Positions 1 through 9,695 of a DNA stretch of 27,664 nucleotides are shown here, piece after piece (within the stretch, counting starts at the first letter, position 1; the number at the start of each line of letters is the position of its first letter). Source of the stretch: Nematocida parisii ERTm1 (lineage: Eukaryota; Microsporidia); the NCBI RefSeq assembly GCF_000250985.1, contig NW_013524654.1:27395-55058 (forward strand). The letters are read 5' to 3'. The translations under genes and the position numbers were made by a program. A model generated the notes under the pieces. That model saw only the letters and a list, made by a program, of their open reading frames with translations. It did not search any database and was not told the origin of the DNA.

Positions 1-96
1 AGAATATACCAAGTGATACATGACATACCATAATATAATTAATACAATAGAACAATCTAGTTGTATAAAACAACAAATAGGTGTAAAACTAATTGT

Positions 97-117
97 TTAT
101 TGCATAGTAGTAGTATA
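97..117 (+). repeat. 3'-flank repeat, copy 1
   Basis: The motif TTTATTGCATAGTAGTAGTA, followed by TA, recurs with one substitution at 6821-6841. Both copies lie shortly downstream of the stop codon of a minus-strand member of the large secreted family, about 140 bases here and about 80 bases at the second copy. It may be part of the 3' untranslated region inherited with the gene duplication. The rest of 1-256 is AT-rich with no supported gene. Confidence 0.55.
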
Positions 118-256
118 ATCAAATATAAATAGAGGTGTTAAAAGTATGTTTAATGAAAAATAGTTTATTGATTATTGATATAAAGTATGAAGTCTCAACT
201 AAATATCCCGCTAGTTTCACATACTCTTCTATACCTCAACTGCTATTCTTTATTAA

Positions 257-1471
257 TTATACGGCATTTGAAGTACTTGGCTGTAAATTGCTGTTTGATG
301 GCGTATCCGTAGAAACATCCTGTTCTACCCAAGGATACCAATTTTTATACTCATCATCATAAATACCACTGGATTGAAATTTTTCCTTTAATGCGTGTTC
401 ATTAATTGGAACACTTCCTATAAGGTTTCTTGTAAACTGCACCATAGGATTGTTTTTATCTATTATGTTTCTATAGGATTCAGTATAACTTTGGTGTTTT
501 TCCAAAAATATTTTAGTTATTTCATACTTGTAATGTAGGGTCTCTAGGTTACCACACAGTAGTAGGCCGTTTGGGTTAGTGTGTTCACTGTTTAAAATAT
601 ACTTTATTCTTTTAATGAATCTGTATTCACCTTTAATTGCATACGAGATTTTGTCCAGATATAGATTCGCGTATTGTCTCATAATGCATCCAATGTAATT
701 CATTGATTTCATGTATATCTTTTTTATATCATATAATGTTTTTTCGGCAGCACCAGCACCATTTCTTAGCATATTTTCGGAAACCTTACATTTTACACCG
801 CCATTATAATGATCATAAGGATCACTCAAATCATCTATATCTATTACAATAGAACCTGGGTCTTCCTCCTTCTTTTTATATATAATCTGAAAAGGCGAAT
901 CCTCATAGATACCTATATCCATTATGTTATTTTCTATTCTTTTTGTAAAAAAGCTATCACACTGTGTTTTAAATTTCTTTTTTTTTGAGAGAGAGATACA
1001 TATTTCTTGTACATCCATTAAAATCTTATTTTTATTTGATTTGGAAATACTCCTCTTATGGCTATTTATAATATTTTTTATAGATTCAATATTTTCATTA
1101 ATTTTAGTGTCATTCTTACCTGCTATTTCTCTCATGATATATATCATGTTTAGTATGCCAAATTGAATTTTATTTCTGCTGTCAGATGAATCTAAACGGT
1201 AGAAAATATCTTCATTAGGCAGGTCCTCTACAACCCTATGCCATTCTCTGTGCATAGTATAGTCCATAACCTGTAATGGGTCACTATACTTAGCAAAGAA
1301 TCTCTTTAGTTCTTTCGATGGATTGGGTATGTGGCTTATATCGTACCTTCCAGTCCTAGAATCAAATGCAAATAAAAAGAACAGGCATAGAAGAGCAGGC
1401 TCAATAGAAACATCACCCTTGTCTATTTTTCGATTAGCAAACTCGTCTGTTTTTCGATTATATAATGGCAT
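257..1471 (-). pseudogene. Large secreted family member, 3' fragment
   Basis: This 404-codon piece is the C-terminal part of a broken copy of the family that is intact at 6921-9695, 10598-13390 and 24078-27215. It carries the family block IPNPSKELKRFFAKYSDP, then HREWHRVV, KIQFGILNMIY and, near its end, NPMVQFTRNLIGSVP. The reading frame is the same as that of the middle fragment and stays open from 1513 down to the ATG at 1471. Only the TAA at 1514-1516 separates them, so the ATG is probably an internal methionine. The piece stops about 50 codons after NPMVQFT, whereas the intact relatives continue for roughly 200 to 320 more residues, so the C-terminal domain is missing. A short separate protein cannot be excluded, but there is no signal peptide here and all relatives are exported. 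Confidence 0.8.
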
Positions 1472-1513
1472 GGAATACCTTAAAAATCTTTTACTAGGTT
1501 TTTTAATTTTTTT

Positions 1514-2014
1514 TTAGTAATTAACATAATATATTTTTTTCTCAAAATATGGCATCGGTTGTAGTTCATCATTCAATTTATGTTCAACCAATCTAAAATG
1601 CTTAATATATTCCACTTTGCTAGGCAGCTCGGCGGAGTCCTGTTTAATGAATAGACTGTCAAACACCTCCTGTGCTTTCTTTCCTGTCTCCATACATACA
1701 CTCTCACTCTTCTTCTCATCTTTGTTTGATATTTGTTCAGTAATTAATTCATACACCGCTCTTACAAACTCTTCATACATCTCCACACTGTCTATATACT
1801 CAAAGAAGTACGACTGTATAAGGAACTTCGGATTGCACAGAAAATTCCCCTTTAAGAACTCTTCATATGCAGTAGGCATTGAGAACTCTTCTGGCACTTT
1901 TAAGCAGTAAGATGAATTGGTGGTGGCAAGACTCTTGAAGAAGCTCACTATCTCTTCTGTTTTCTTCTGATATGCTGATTCAGCAGTATTATCCTCTTCT
2001 GTTTTACTTTTTAT
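1514..2014 (-). pseudogene. Large secreted family member, middle fragment
   Basis: This open stretch holds the central family motifs in order: AYQKKTEEIVSFF, LKVPEEFS, GNFLCNPKFLIQSYFFEYID and a helical stretch ending in AVYELITEQ. These match the intact copy at 10598-13390 block by block. There is no ATG at its head; the stretch is open only back to 2014, where a TGA lies just beyond it in this frame. Against the 10598-13390 protein, the spacer between IPI.IV and YQ.KTE is shorter by roughly 17 residues. One small deletion would explain both the missing residues and the frameshift. It ends at TAA 1514-1516, after which family-like sequence continues in the same frame. Confidence 0.8.
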
Positions 2015-2564
2015 TCACTTTACTCTCCACTATTCTAATAGGAATATTTATCCCTTCAGAGAGAAGAAATAAAGAAGCAAGAATATATAAACTATCTGAC
2101 CTGTCTTCATGCCTTCTTAAGAACCGAGTGAATGAGTCTGGGCTCTCTGACTCAATAGATAAATATCTATCTTCTGATGGAAACATATTAATCAGCTGCT
2201 GTGTGAATGCCTGCATGTATTCACTAGACTCATTGAGTATAGTAGACCCATACCCTCCAACTTGGTTTCCACTCCCATCTATGGCATGTATATATCCCCT
2301 TAAGTTCTTTATATATCCACTTCTCTCCATAATACACTGGTAGAATGGAGAAAGCCCGCCTTCTGGGTGTATTGCTACTAGGCTGTCTTTATCTCCTAGT
2401 TCCATTTTCTGTATAGTACTAGCATCTCTTGTGTCTAATCTTGCATATATACTGTGTATCGTCAGTAATATTATTATTGTTATAAGTATATTATTCTTAT
2501 TTAATGTTTTTCTTTCTATACACATGTTTTTGTTTTTTTTGAGTATATTGTCTCTCTCTTTCAT
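2004..2564 (-). pseudogene. Large secreted family member, 5' fragment
   Basis: This 186-codon piece is the N-terminal part of the broken family copy. It begins at an ATG with a lysine-rich stretch, a hydrophobic core at residues 26-38 and a likely signal peptidase site after SIYA; Met14 is an alternative start that gives a more typical signal peptide. Then come AIHPEGGLSP (64-73), FPSEDRYLSI (128-137), DSFTRFLR (143-150) and LLSEGINIPI (167-176), all shared with the intact copies. The frame ends at TAA 2004-2006, close to A-rich sequence, where the relatives continue into YQKKTEDIV. That continuation is present here in the neighbouring frame. The intact 5' end suggests recent decay, a sequence error, or a short secreted product. 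Confidence 0.8.
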
Positions 2565-2600
2565 ATTTAAATTCGAGTTGAAATTATTTTTCTTTTATAC

Positions 2601-2671
2601 TGTTGCCAACAAATTAAAACCAAGATAATATTTTATTAAACTAATTATTAATATATAGCCCATTGGCAACA
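2601..2671. repeat. Inverted repeat upstream of broken family copy
   Basis: TGTTGCCAA at 2601-2609 is the exact reverse complement of TTGGCAACA at 2663-2671. The arms enclose 53 AT-rich bases. The left arm begins 37 bases upstream of the ATG at 2564. It could be a promoter-proximal binding site pair or a hairpin; the role is unknown. Confidence 0.45.
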
Positions 2672-3428
2672 TATACTTTAAAATAGAATTAACTTGATAA
2701 TAATCCTGTTCTATTATTTTAATGCTTTGTAAAAAAACAACTAATTTACTCTCTTAAATTATCCCTGCAGTATATATATTCTGCATAAAATAAAATTTAC
2801 ATGAATTGAATTACTCTTATTATTAGTATAGAACATGAAATCTTTAAATATAATTATATTCTGACTGCAAATAAGTGCTTTGTCATATCACACCTTCTTT
2901 TCTTATTATGTGTGTTTCCTTGCCTTTACTTGTGATATTCTACATTTATATACTCCATTATCCTTTTTTCTTCTTTTCTTTTTCTATTTTATTTTTAAAT
3001 ATAAACTGCTTGTAAATAAATCCTTTCATGTTATTATTAGCAGTACTATACACTTTATTTTAAAGTAAAATATTTATTTATAGAACATAAAGAACAAACA
3101 ATTTATACTTAAATACACTAAAATACCATACAGAATACAACAGAAGAAATCAACATAAACAGTATAAATCATAGAACACAAACTGATTATCAGAGACATA
3201 TCAAATTAAATTTAGAATATATGATACTTTCAACCCGTTAGAATTTAGAGAAATACTGCTGTGTTATAATAATATACTGTAGTTAATATTGAATTTTTAA
3301 TAAATTATGACTAGTTCACAAAACTTTTGCTTTGTTCTCTTTCTGTTAATATTTACTTATAGGGTAGTCTGCCAGAACATATAAGAATGTAGAAATATTA
3401 AATACAAAGAATAAATTATTACGACTGA

Positions 3429-3440
3429 ATGCCCGGGCAT
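3429..3440. repeat. 12-base perfect palindrome ATGCCCGGGCAT
   Basis: This GC-rich palindrome stands out in AT-rich DNA about 95 bases downstream of the transporter stop codon. Flanking GAAT on the left and ATTC on the right nearly extend the symmetry. It could be a dimeric protein-binding site or a 3'-end hairpin. Confidence 0.4.
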
Positions 3441-3532
3441 ATTCTGGAAAGTAGAGTCAATAGAACTAGTAAATAGAGGTGGCCAGTAAAAATTATAAAT
3501 AAACCATAATTATTTATTTATGAATACGCATT

Positions 3533-5842
3533 TTAGTTTCTTAGCTTTGGCTGAAGATGTCTGTATGTGTAAAGGCCGGTTAGTACAATCAATACGGCGG
3601 GCAAGAGCCAGAACCGAGTTTCACTCCATATGATGTGCAGCGCAGATATGTCTTTAAGAGAGCTTGCTTTGTCAAATACTTCATTTGGCTCAGAGCTAAA
3701 GCAGAAAAGCTTTAGCTTCTCTATAGCAAAAGAACCATCCTGAAATTTTAATTTATCAGAACTATTGGATTTACTTGGATTTAATAATTCTATTTCCTTT
3801 AAGATTCTATTAATTGTAGTGCTGTCGATAGAATGTTTCATAGTAGAATCGAGACGTATATAGTTCATATACAAGCACATCTTAGATAGCATCTGTGCAA
3901 AATATTTAATAGGATTGCACACAATCATGAATCTAGTAAACACTACACCTATTTGTAACCCCACCTTCATAAGAGATTTTATAAAGGAAAGCGTATTAAA
4001 CCTGTCTATCACTTCAAGCCATATTTCTGTATTTTCTCGCACAAATAGTGGAATTATTGTGTCTGGGCACGCGCGCAATGAAGGGTCAACCCAGCCCACA
4101 GCAGATAGTATAATATTTGGTATTAAATTTATAACAACTGCATATAAACCCCCTACTATGGAGAACAGCAGTAGCGGAATAGGAGCAAAGTTTAGCATAA
4201 TAGAGTGCAGTCCGAGCAAAATACTACAGAAAAACATCAAACTAATAGGAATAGCATAGCCGATAGTAGAGCTGCTGAGTATGATAGGATCCATAATTCC
4301 GACTGAAATGGCAAGCATTCCCATTAACATTACAAAGAAAATGAGCGACTTTCGTAAAAAAGTGTCAATGCTCAGTGCGCACATAAAATCACCAACAGTA
4401 AACTGCTTTCCGTGTATATTGCTTCTGCATAGCCTATAGAAGTCTAGCGCCAAGAACGTGCTTGGCCCTATGAGGAATGCAGAAATACAATTAAGCGATA
4501 TCACATATTCAAATATCTGAATAAGAGCAGATACCCATTCAATGTTTGCAGAAACTATCTGCAGCGCAGTAACTTGTTCAACAAACTTAGAGTCTGCTGT
4601 GCTTTCAGAAGCTAATTTGTTTTTGACTAGATTTAGCATGTTTGCCAAATATGCTCCCCACTGCTGTTCGCTATACTTAAAGTACGGAAGTAGCACATTC
4701 TTTGGGTTATAGGCGGAATGTAGCATAATAAATGTACCTAAAGACGCTATGGTTCCTATAAAGAGAAATGTTAATACATTCCCAATAATAGAACTTCCTT
4801 TAAACAATCTGTCTATACATAATGACCTATGGAGTATCTGTAAAACTCTGGGGAAAGATACGTTTGCCTGCGTCTTAAGCAGTCCAATATTCGTTGATGC
4901 AACTGGCCCAGGAGAGCTGTGTATGATCTCATTTGCCAAGTCGTTGAATATTTCGATGTTTTTTGTATCAATATGGTCATCGCTATTTCCTGCACATAGT
5001 TTCATAAGATAGTTTATATAGAACATGTCACTTGGAAACTGGATTCCCTTTTCAGCGAAATAGCTTTGCATCTCAGACCTAGGCCCGGAATACACAATGG
5101 TAGACATGTGCATAAGAAGCACATGGTCAAATCTCTTTATTAGGTCTTCTGAGACTTGGTGGACTGTGACTATGTCTGTGGTTTTTGTCTTTTGCATGCT
5201 AGAAATAATGACTCTTGCTACTTCCGAGTCTAGCCCCGTAAGCGGCTCATCCCATATGTTTAATTCTTTGTTTGCCAAAAGCCCAGCTATCACCATAGAT
5301 CTTCTCTGCTCCCCCCCAGAAAGATTTTCAAACAGTACATTTTTTACTTTTGATAGCCTAAGAAGAGCCATGTAGTCATCTGCCTCCTGTTTCTTCTTTC
5401 CATAGCACGCAGCAGTTGAGTACAATATATTCTGGAGAGAAACTCCTTTATATGCAATCATATCCTGATGCGTGTAGTTCACCCGGTTAAACCAGCTCTC
5501 GGCGTCTCTTTCAACAAGATTCCCACTCTTGTTTTTAACATAGACTTTTCCATATGTTGTATGTGATGGTGTGCACATACCGGATATGCTGTCCATTAAA
5601 GTTGTCTTTCCGTCTCCGCTCAGTCCCAAAAGAGCTATAAGCTTCCCTTCTGGCAGAGAAAATGAAACTTTTTTAAGCAGCACTACCCCTTTAGAAGTAA
5701 TTCTTTCAAATTTTTCCATTTTAAGCAGAAGTGCATCTGGGGCTTTTAACTCGGTGCCAGTCTTTTCTATGTTTTCAGAGTTTTCTTGTGCAATTTTTTT
5801 GTTGAATTGTTCTTTTGTTTCCTCTATATTTTGATTGTTCAT
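3533..5842 (-). CDS. ABCG/White-type half ABC transporter
   Basis: The 769-residue protein has the reverse order typical of ABCG half-transporters: nucleotide-binding domain first, membrane domain second. Visible ATPase motifs are Walker A GLSGDGKTT (73-81), a Q-loop glutamine in YTHQD (Q126), signature LSGGEQRR (174-181), Walker B LNIWDEP with D198 and E199, D-loop GLDSE (203-207) and the H-loop histidine H228. Membrane segments appear around 352-375, 433-467, 500-520, 525-550, 553-583 and 743-760. A soluble stretch of roughly 100 residues precedes the last helix. Half-transporters of this class work as dimers, so a partner or self-pairing is expected. The substrate cannot be read from sequence. 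All catalytic residues are present, so it should be active. The start is the first ATG after an A/T-only leader. It is the one clearly conserved cellular gene among lineage-specific neighbours. Confidence 0.95.
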   Translation of the reverse strand: MNNQNIEETKEQFNKKIAQENSENIEKTGTELKAPDALLLKMEKFERITSKGVVLLKKVSFSLPEGKLIALLGLSGDGKTTLMDSISGMCTPSHTTYGKVYVKNKSGNLVERDAESWFNRVNYTHQDMIAYKGVSLQNILYSTAACYGKKKQEADDYMALLRLSKVKNVLFENLSGGEQRRSMVIAGLLANKELNIWDEPLTGLDSEVARVIISSMQKTKTTDIVTVHQVSEDLIKRFDHVLLMHMSTIVYSGPRSEMQSYFAEKGIQFPSDMFYINYLMKLCAGNSDDHIDTKNIEIFNDLANEIIHSSPGPVASTNIGLLKTQANVSFPRVLQILHRSLCIDRLFKGSSIIGNVLTFLFIGTIASLGTFIMLHSAYNPKNVLLPYFKYSEQQWGAYLANMLNLVKNKLASESTADSKFVEQVTALQIVSANIEWVSALIQIFEYVISLNCISAFLIGPSTFLALDFYRLCRSNIHGKQFTVGDFMCALSIDTFLRKSLIFFVMLMGMLAISVGIMDPIILSSSTIGYAIPISLMFFCSILLGLHSIMLNFAPIPLLLFSIVGGLYAVVINLIPNIILSAVGWVDPSLRACPDTIIPLFVRENTEIWLEVIDRFNTLSFIKSLMKVGLQIGVVFTRFMIVCNPIKYFAQMLSKMCLYMNYIRLDSTMKHSIDSTTINRILKEIELLNPSKSNSSDKLKFQDGSFAIEKLKLFCFSSEPNEVFDKASSLKDISALHIIWSETRFWLLPAVLIVLTGLYTYRHLQPKLRN

Positions 5843-6343
5843 AGTTATTTAAAAAAATTTAATATTAATATTTAATATTTATAGGATCAATCAAATAAAA
5901 AATTAAATAAAACTTTATCCTATGCCAAATTTTTTCAATGATAAGCAGTTAGTCGTCTTTTTGGGAAAAAATATTCTTAATTTTTGGCTTTATTTGATTC
6001 ATAATTCATAATTCTATTTATAGACAAGTAAATCAGAATTGTTTATTTTGGCATGTTTACACAATAAATGACAATCTGTTATTTCAGGCTATATGTTTAT
6101 CTAAACATACCTATCGCCAAATCATGCCATAGTCTATGCCAGCCCGAACACACAGCACTGTTTATTAATACATGGCAAGAGATGCATCATGCCAGGTGGA
6201 CAAAGAGTACTGTATATTTATTTCTGTTCTTTATATTGTGTTTTACCATACGCCTGGGATGGCAGTAACAAGTTAATTACATTAGCTGTTGGGAATTTCG
6301 GGTTGTAAAGTATGCTTTTACTAGGCCAATGCTTGAAGGAAAT

Positions 6344-6365
6344 AATAACCCGAATAACCCGAATT
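6344..6365 (+). repeat. Direct repeat of the CCCGAA(A/T)AACC motif
   Basis: Two copies of ATAACCCGAAT lie head to tail 9 bases apart. Related single copies lie at 18201-18212, 22070-22083, 22291-22301, 15727-15738 and, inverted, at 6293-6306 and 20640-20652. C-rich or G-rich short signals near start codons have been described in microsporidia, but these copies are farther out. A binding site is possible. Confidence 0.4.
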
Positions 6366-6734
6366 GCAAGTAATACTCATGCTACGGCGTGCGAATTAAA
6401 AATTAGTTTCTCCAGCAGTCAATAGTATTAATTTGTTATGAGCGCTCTAGGCGCATGAGGAGCGGTATATGAAGTATATAGAACGAGTACATGCCGCTCG
6501 CTATCCATTTGGCTGAGCATCCGAAAACCTTATATCAATAAACTATTATCTATTAAAAAACAAAGAGCTCTCTCTTTTCACACTCTTCTCCATCTTGGCT
6601 ATGCAGCAGAGCAATGATCACATTACTTCTCGTGAGTACATCATAAATAAAATCTGAATGTGATACCGACTCTTTAACATTATTTACTGCATGCATGTGA
6701 CAGAGGTCAAGACATTTCCTTAAATATAGAAACC

Positions 6735-6766
6735 CTAAAATAAAATATTATCCATGCCTTGTATCT
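6735..6766 (-). repeat. Dispersed intergenic element, copy G
   Basis: Read on the minus strand this copy contains CAAGGCATGGATAATATTTT followed by ATTTTA. It differs from the consensus (G.CATAAATAATATTTTATTTT) by two substitutions in the core. It sits about 155 bases past the stop codon of the family gene at 6921-9695. Confidence 0.55.
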
Positions 6767-6820
6767 AATAGAATAATTTAGCCATATAAAACTATAACAA
6801 AGTGAAAATCTATTTTTTAT

Positions 6821-6841
6821 TTATTGCATAATAGTAGTATA
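6821..6841 (+). repeat. 3'-flank repeat, copy 2
   Basis: Matches 97-117 with one difference (A for G in the middle of TTTATTGCATAATAGTAGTA). It lies about 80 bases beyond the stop of the family gene at 6921-9695, mirroring the position of copy 1 beyond the broken family gene. Confidence 0.55.
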
Positions 6842-6920
6842 GCATATATTAGACAGTTTAATTACTCGCCATTAATAAAATTCTATGTAACATATACGCG
6901 TATAAAAAAAGAATAATAGA

Positions 6921-9695
6921 CTATTCCAGATTTTCTGAATGGCCTCTTTTCCGTGAAGTAGTTGGGTTGATCAAGGGCAGATCACTTGCTACAGAGGTAA
7001 TGATAGATTTGAAAAGAGCTATAACTTTCTCATATTTTTCTTTCTGTTTTGCACTGCCTTCTGTATATAATGAGCCTTTCTCTTTTTCCAGAATAGATAG
7101 AACATAATTGAAATTAATTCCTGGCATTTTTGCAATCCACTTTACACAGCCACTAGCAATGCATGCAGGATCTAAGTGCCTGTAAATAACATCAATAGTC
7201 TCTAGGTTATATGATGTTTCTTCACAGGCATACGATAGCCATAATAACCAGATATTGTTTAATGACATTGCATTATTTGGTTCTATGTGCTTTTGCATTT
7301 CCTGCATTGCCTCCCATAGTGTAAAAACATCATATCTTTCCACCAGTGTAATACACAGCGCCCTAAAAGATTTATATGGCCCAAATATCCACGCTGGTTT
7401 TCTACGGCAGATAGAATGCTCCAACAGATTGCTGAAAGTTTTATAAAAGATTCCTTTATAATATGCCATGTCTACTGTAGTTTTTAGCAAATTATCATCA
7501 ATCTCTGATACAGGTAGAGACTCTAGATCATATTGAATCTTTAAAATGCAATTTTTATAGGTATTAAAATGGACTAGCGGCAACAGTATTTTCTTTCTTT
7601 CTTCCTGATTGTTTAGAGACACGCTTCCTATAATATTTGTAACAATCCGCAACATTTGATTATTGTCGTTGAAATTTCGTATGTTTCCCTTATTAATATC
7701 AAAGTAGTTGACTATGGCTGCTTTATAGTCTACAGAGTCTATACGCCCGGATAAAAATATTTTATTTAGCTCATTTTTATCTAACATACTATTAAGCACA
7801 CTCAGATTTTGTTCTGGGCTTTCTTTCTTCAGCCTGGCTATATTGTTGTTTAAATAACCCGAAATGATAACTTCAATATATTTTTTTGTATAACAGTATT
7901 TTCTTTGCATACACATTAGTTCATCTTCTGCATCTTTTGAAATTTCACTGAACTCTGGCACAAGCGAAAACTTAGAATAATTTGGCAGAATGTCTAGTTT
8001 TATGCTTTCTTTTTTACCATTCGCCTCAAACCCAACAGTGATATTTCCGAATGCATCAAGCGCCTGGCCCTCTGTCGAAAAATACACCAATGATTCAGAG
8101 TCAATAACAACTTGATGATTTCCTGCTAGATACTTAAGAACATTTAAAAATAGTTCTTTTACATTTTTTGTTCTTTCTACTCCTACCTCTTTATTACGTA
8201 GCAGGCCAATTATGTGTTCTATGACAGTGCGTATAAAAGCACCTTCACTAAACAGCTCAGATATCACATATAGAATGTTCTCTAGGCCACCACACAGCTC
8301 TGTTCTACTCTCTCTTACATACCTAATGTTTGGATTGCTCAACCTTGATACAACTCTGCACCAGTCTCTGTGTTTTTCCTGGCTTGCACTCTCTGTGGGT
8401 ACTGAATATTTATTAAAAAATTCTCTTAGTGCTGTAGAGGCACCGTGCATGTGCTCAGTTGAACATTTGTTGGTTTCTGGACTGTATGTAAGACACGTGA
8501 ACAGATTCAAAAGCACTGTCTCCACATGGTCACTGTACTGATATAGATCATCTTTCATACGCCTAGTTAATAAAAGTACAAGGTGGTCATACTCTGGTAC
8601 ATGGGTATAAGAAGGTACCATTTCTGGGCATGTGAAGGGAAGAATTGCATCTTTATCTATTTTAGATTTGAGGCTGAGAATATCTGCTGCATAGCCATTT
8701 AAATTATTTTTATATACTCCACCTCCTATAAAACAATAATTTAAAGTCTTCTTAATAAGTTCTTTCTGCTCTTCTGTCTTTTCTGGATATAACCCTGAAT
8801 CAGTTAGCAAAATCTGTACTGCTGTCACAAACAGCCTGTACTGCTCTATAGTGTCTATATACTCAAAAATATACGACTGTATAAGGAACTTTGGACTGTC
8901 GAGGAAATATCCCCTATTAAATTTTCTTTGATTATTTGGCTCTTCACACTTCTTTACTTCAGATAAAAAGGGCTCTATAAATAAGCTCTGGAAGTATCTT
9001 AAAACCTCTTCTGTTTCCTTCTGGTACACCTTTTTTATTGTCCCATCTGGCATAGTACTTTCCAGCCGCAAAGGCAAGTCAAGAAAAACAATAGTATCTG
9101 CCCAATCTTTTAATAGTATCCGCTCGCTTCCCTCTATGCTATTTTCTATTTCAATAGGAATATAAATGCCCTCTGAAAGGAGCAGAAGCGCAGCAAGAAG
9201 ATACATGCTGTCTAAGCCATTATTATTTACTCTTAGAAACCGAGTGAATGAATCATTTCTACACGGCTCAATGGAAATAGTATTGTTTACACACGGAAAC
9301 ATATATATCATTTGCTTATAAAGCACAGACAAATATTTTGATCCATATTCCAATCTGCGCATTGCATTGTTTTCTTTGTACGTTTTGTCATTTTCTGGGT
9401 TTCTAGTGTACGTGTATATATGCGTACTCTCTGTTGATCTGTCACTTTTCTTCATGCTATAATCTGTGTCTATTGCTGAAGAAAAAAACCGCTTGTTGTA
9501 TACTACCCCGCTCTTATGAAAGAGGTATCCTCTTAGTAGATTCAGCGGTCCATCTGGATTAATTAATAGGCTCAGTCTGCCTACAACAAAGGAGCTCTCT
9601 TCTATTGTCTTTATATCACACAGGCCAAGCCTTGCGCGCACTGCGCTGCACATCATTAATAGCAGCAGTTTTAATATGATCATACTGCTTTTCAT
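6921..9695 (-). CDS. Large secreted family protein, intact (924 aa)
   Basis: This is a complete member of the multi-copy family in this window. A clean signal peptide occupies residues 1-21 (MKSS.., hydrophobic 6-18, cleavage likely after AVRA). Shared blocks follow: INPDGPL (45-51), YMFPC with a diverged FPSE (131-135), DSFTRFLR (148-155), LLSEGIYIPIEI (172-183), YQKETEEVLRYF (224-235), KFLIQSYIFEYID (269-281), TEHMHGASTALREFFNKYS (413-431) and HRDWCRVV (442-449). The N-terminal loop between the RFF block and FPC is about 61 residues. The C-terminus is diverged except for a Trp-Leu block (NIWLLWLSYACE) that aligns with NIFMGWLF and DIYMCWLV in the relatives, and it ends in a basic patch, RKRG. 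There is no transmembrane helix after the signal peptide, so it is probably secreted. The function is unknown. By analogy with expanded microsporidian families it may be exposed to the host. Confidence 0.85.
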   Translation of the reverse strand: MKSSMIILKLLLLMMCSAVRARLGLCDIKTIEESSFVVGRLSLLINPDGPLNLLRGYLFHKSGVVYNKRFFSSAIDTDYSMKKSDRSTESTHIYTYTRNPENDKTYKENNAMRRLEYGSKYLSVLYKQMIYMFPCVNNTISIEPCRNDSFTRFLRVNNNGLDSMYLLAALLLLSEGIYIPIEIENSIEGSERILLKDWADTIVFLDLPLRLESTMPDGTIKKVYQKETEEVLRYFQSLFIEPFLSEVKKCEEPNNQRKFNRGYFLDSPKFLIQSYIFEYIDTIEQYRLFVTAVQILLTDSGLYPEKTEEQKELIKKTLNYCFIGGGVYKNNLNGYAADILSLKSKIDKDAILPFTCPEMVPSYTHVPEYDHLVLLLTRRMKDDLYQYSDHVETVLLNLFTCLTYSPETNKCSTEHMHGASTALREFFNKYSVPTESASQEKHRDWCRVVSRLSNPNIRYVRESRTELCGGLENILYVISELFSEGAFIRTVIEHIIGLLRNKEVGVERTKNVKELFLNVLKYLAGNHQVVIDSESLVYFSTEGQALDAFGNITVGFEANGKKESIKLDILPNYSKFSLVPEFSEISKDAEDELMCMQRKYCYTKKYIEVIISGYLNNNIARLKKESPEQNLSVLNSMLDKNELNKIFLSGRIDSVDYKAAIVNYFDINKGNIRNFNDNNQMLRIVTNIIGSVSLNNQEERKKILLPLVHFNTYKNCILKIQYDLESLPVSEIDDNLLKTTVDMAYYKGIFYKTFSNLLEHSICRRKPAWIFGPYKSFRALCITLVERYDVFTLWEAMQEMQKHIEPNNAMSLNNIWLLWLSYACEETSYNLETIDVIYRHLDPACIASGCVKWIAKMPGINFNYVLSILEKEKGSLYTEGSAKQKEKYEKVIALFKSIITSVASDLPLINPTTSRKRGHSENLE

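Larger units (their letters stand above)
2565..3532. other. AT-rich intergenic region
   Basis: No supported gene. It holds a 9-base inverted repeat (2601-2609 with 2663-2671), a partial copy of the dispersed intergenic element (2619-2640), a sequence like the tail of that element (3291-3324, ATTTTTAATAAAT.. then TAGTTCACA), a 17-base sequence shared with 10398-10414 (3145-3161), and a perfect 12-base palindrome (3429-3440). Confidence 0.6.
5843..6920. other. Intergenic region with several short motifs
   Basis: No supported gene. The first 100 bases beside the transporter start are A/T-rich and probably contain its promoter. The block 6100-6270 has repeated TGCCA/TGGCA words. A direct repeat of the CCCGAA motif lies at 6344-6365. 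A GC-richer patch at 6436-6535 contains GAGCGG and CCGCTC arms (6460-6465 and 6495-6500). A copy of the dispersed element lies at 6735-6766 and the 3'-flank repeat at 6821-6841. I tested the GC-richer parts by eye for a tRNA and found none. Confidence 0.55.

Noticed and set aside
924-1166. Plus-strand open frame opposite the 3' fragment of the broken family gene
   Set aside because: It is a hydrophobic mirror frame of Lys/Asn-rich coding sequence on the minus strand.
2880-3068. Hydrophobic 62-codon plus-strand frame
   Set aside because: It begins with TTG, not ATG, and its Phe/Leu richness comes from T-rich DNA.
6068-6268. 66-codon plus-strand frame starting with ATG and ending in a hydrophobic stretch
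   Set aside because: It is isolated in a spacer, has no recognisable domain, and is within chance length. It was kept out but would deserve a homology check.
6433-6540. GC-richer patch considered as a tRNA or small RNA
   Set aside because: No cloverleaf arms or T-loop GTTC signature were found. Only a 6-base inverted pair was seen.
6610-6665. Possible C/D-box snoRNA (ATGATCA and CTGA words)
   Set aside because: The C-box does not match the RTGATGA consensus and there is no terminal stem.
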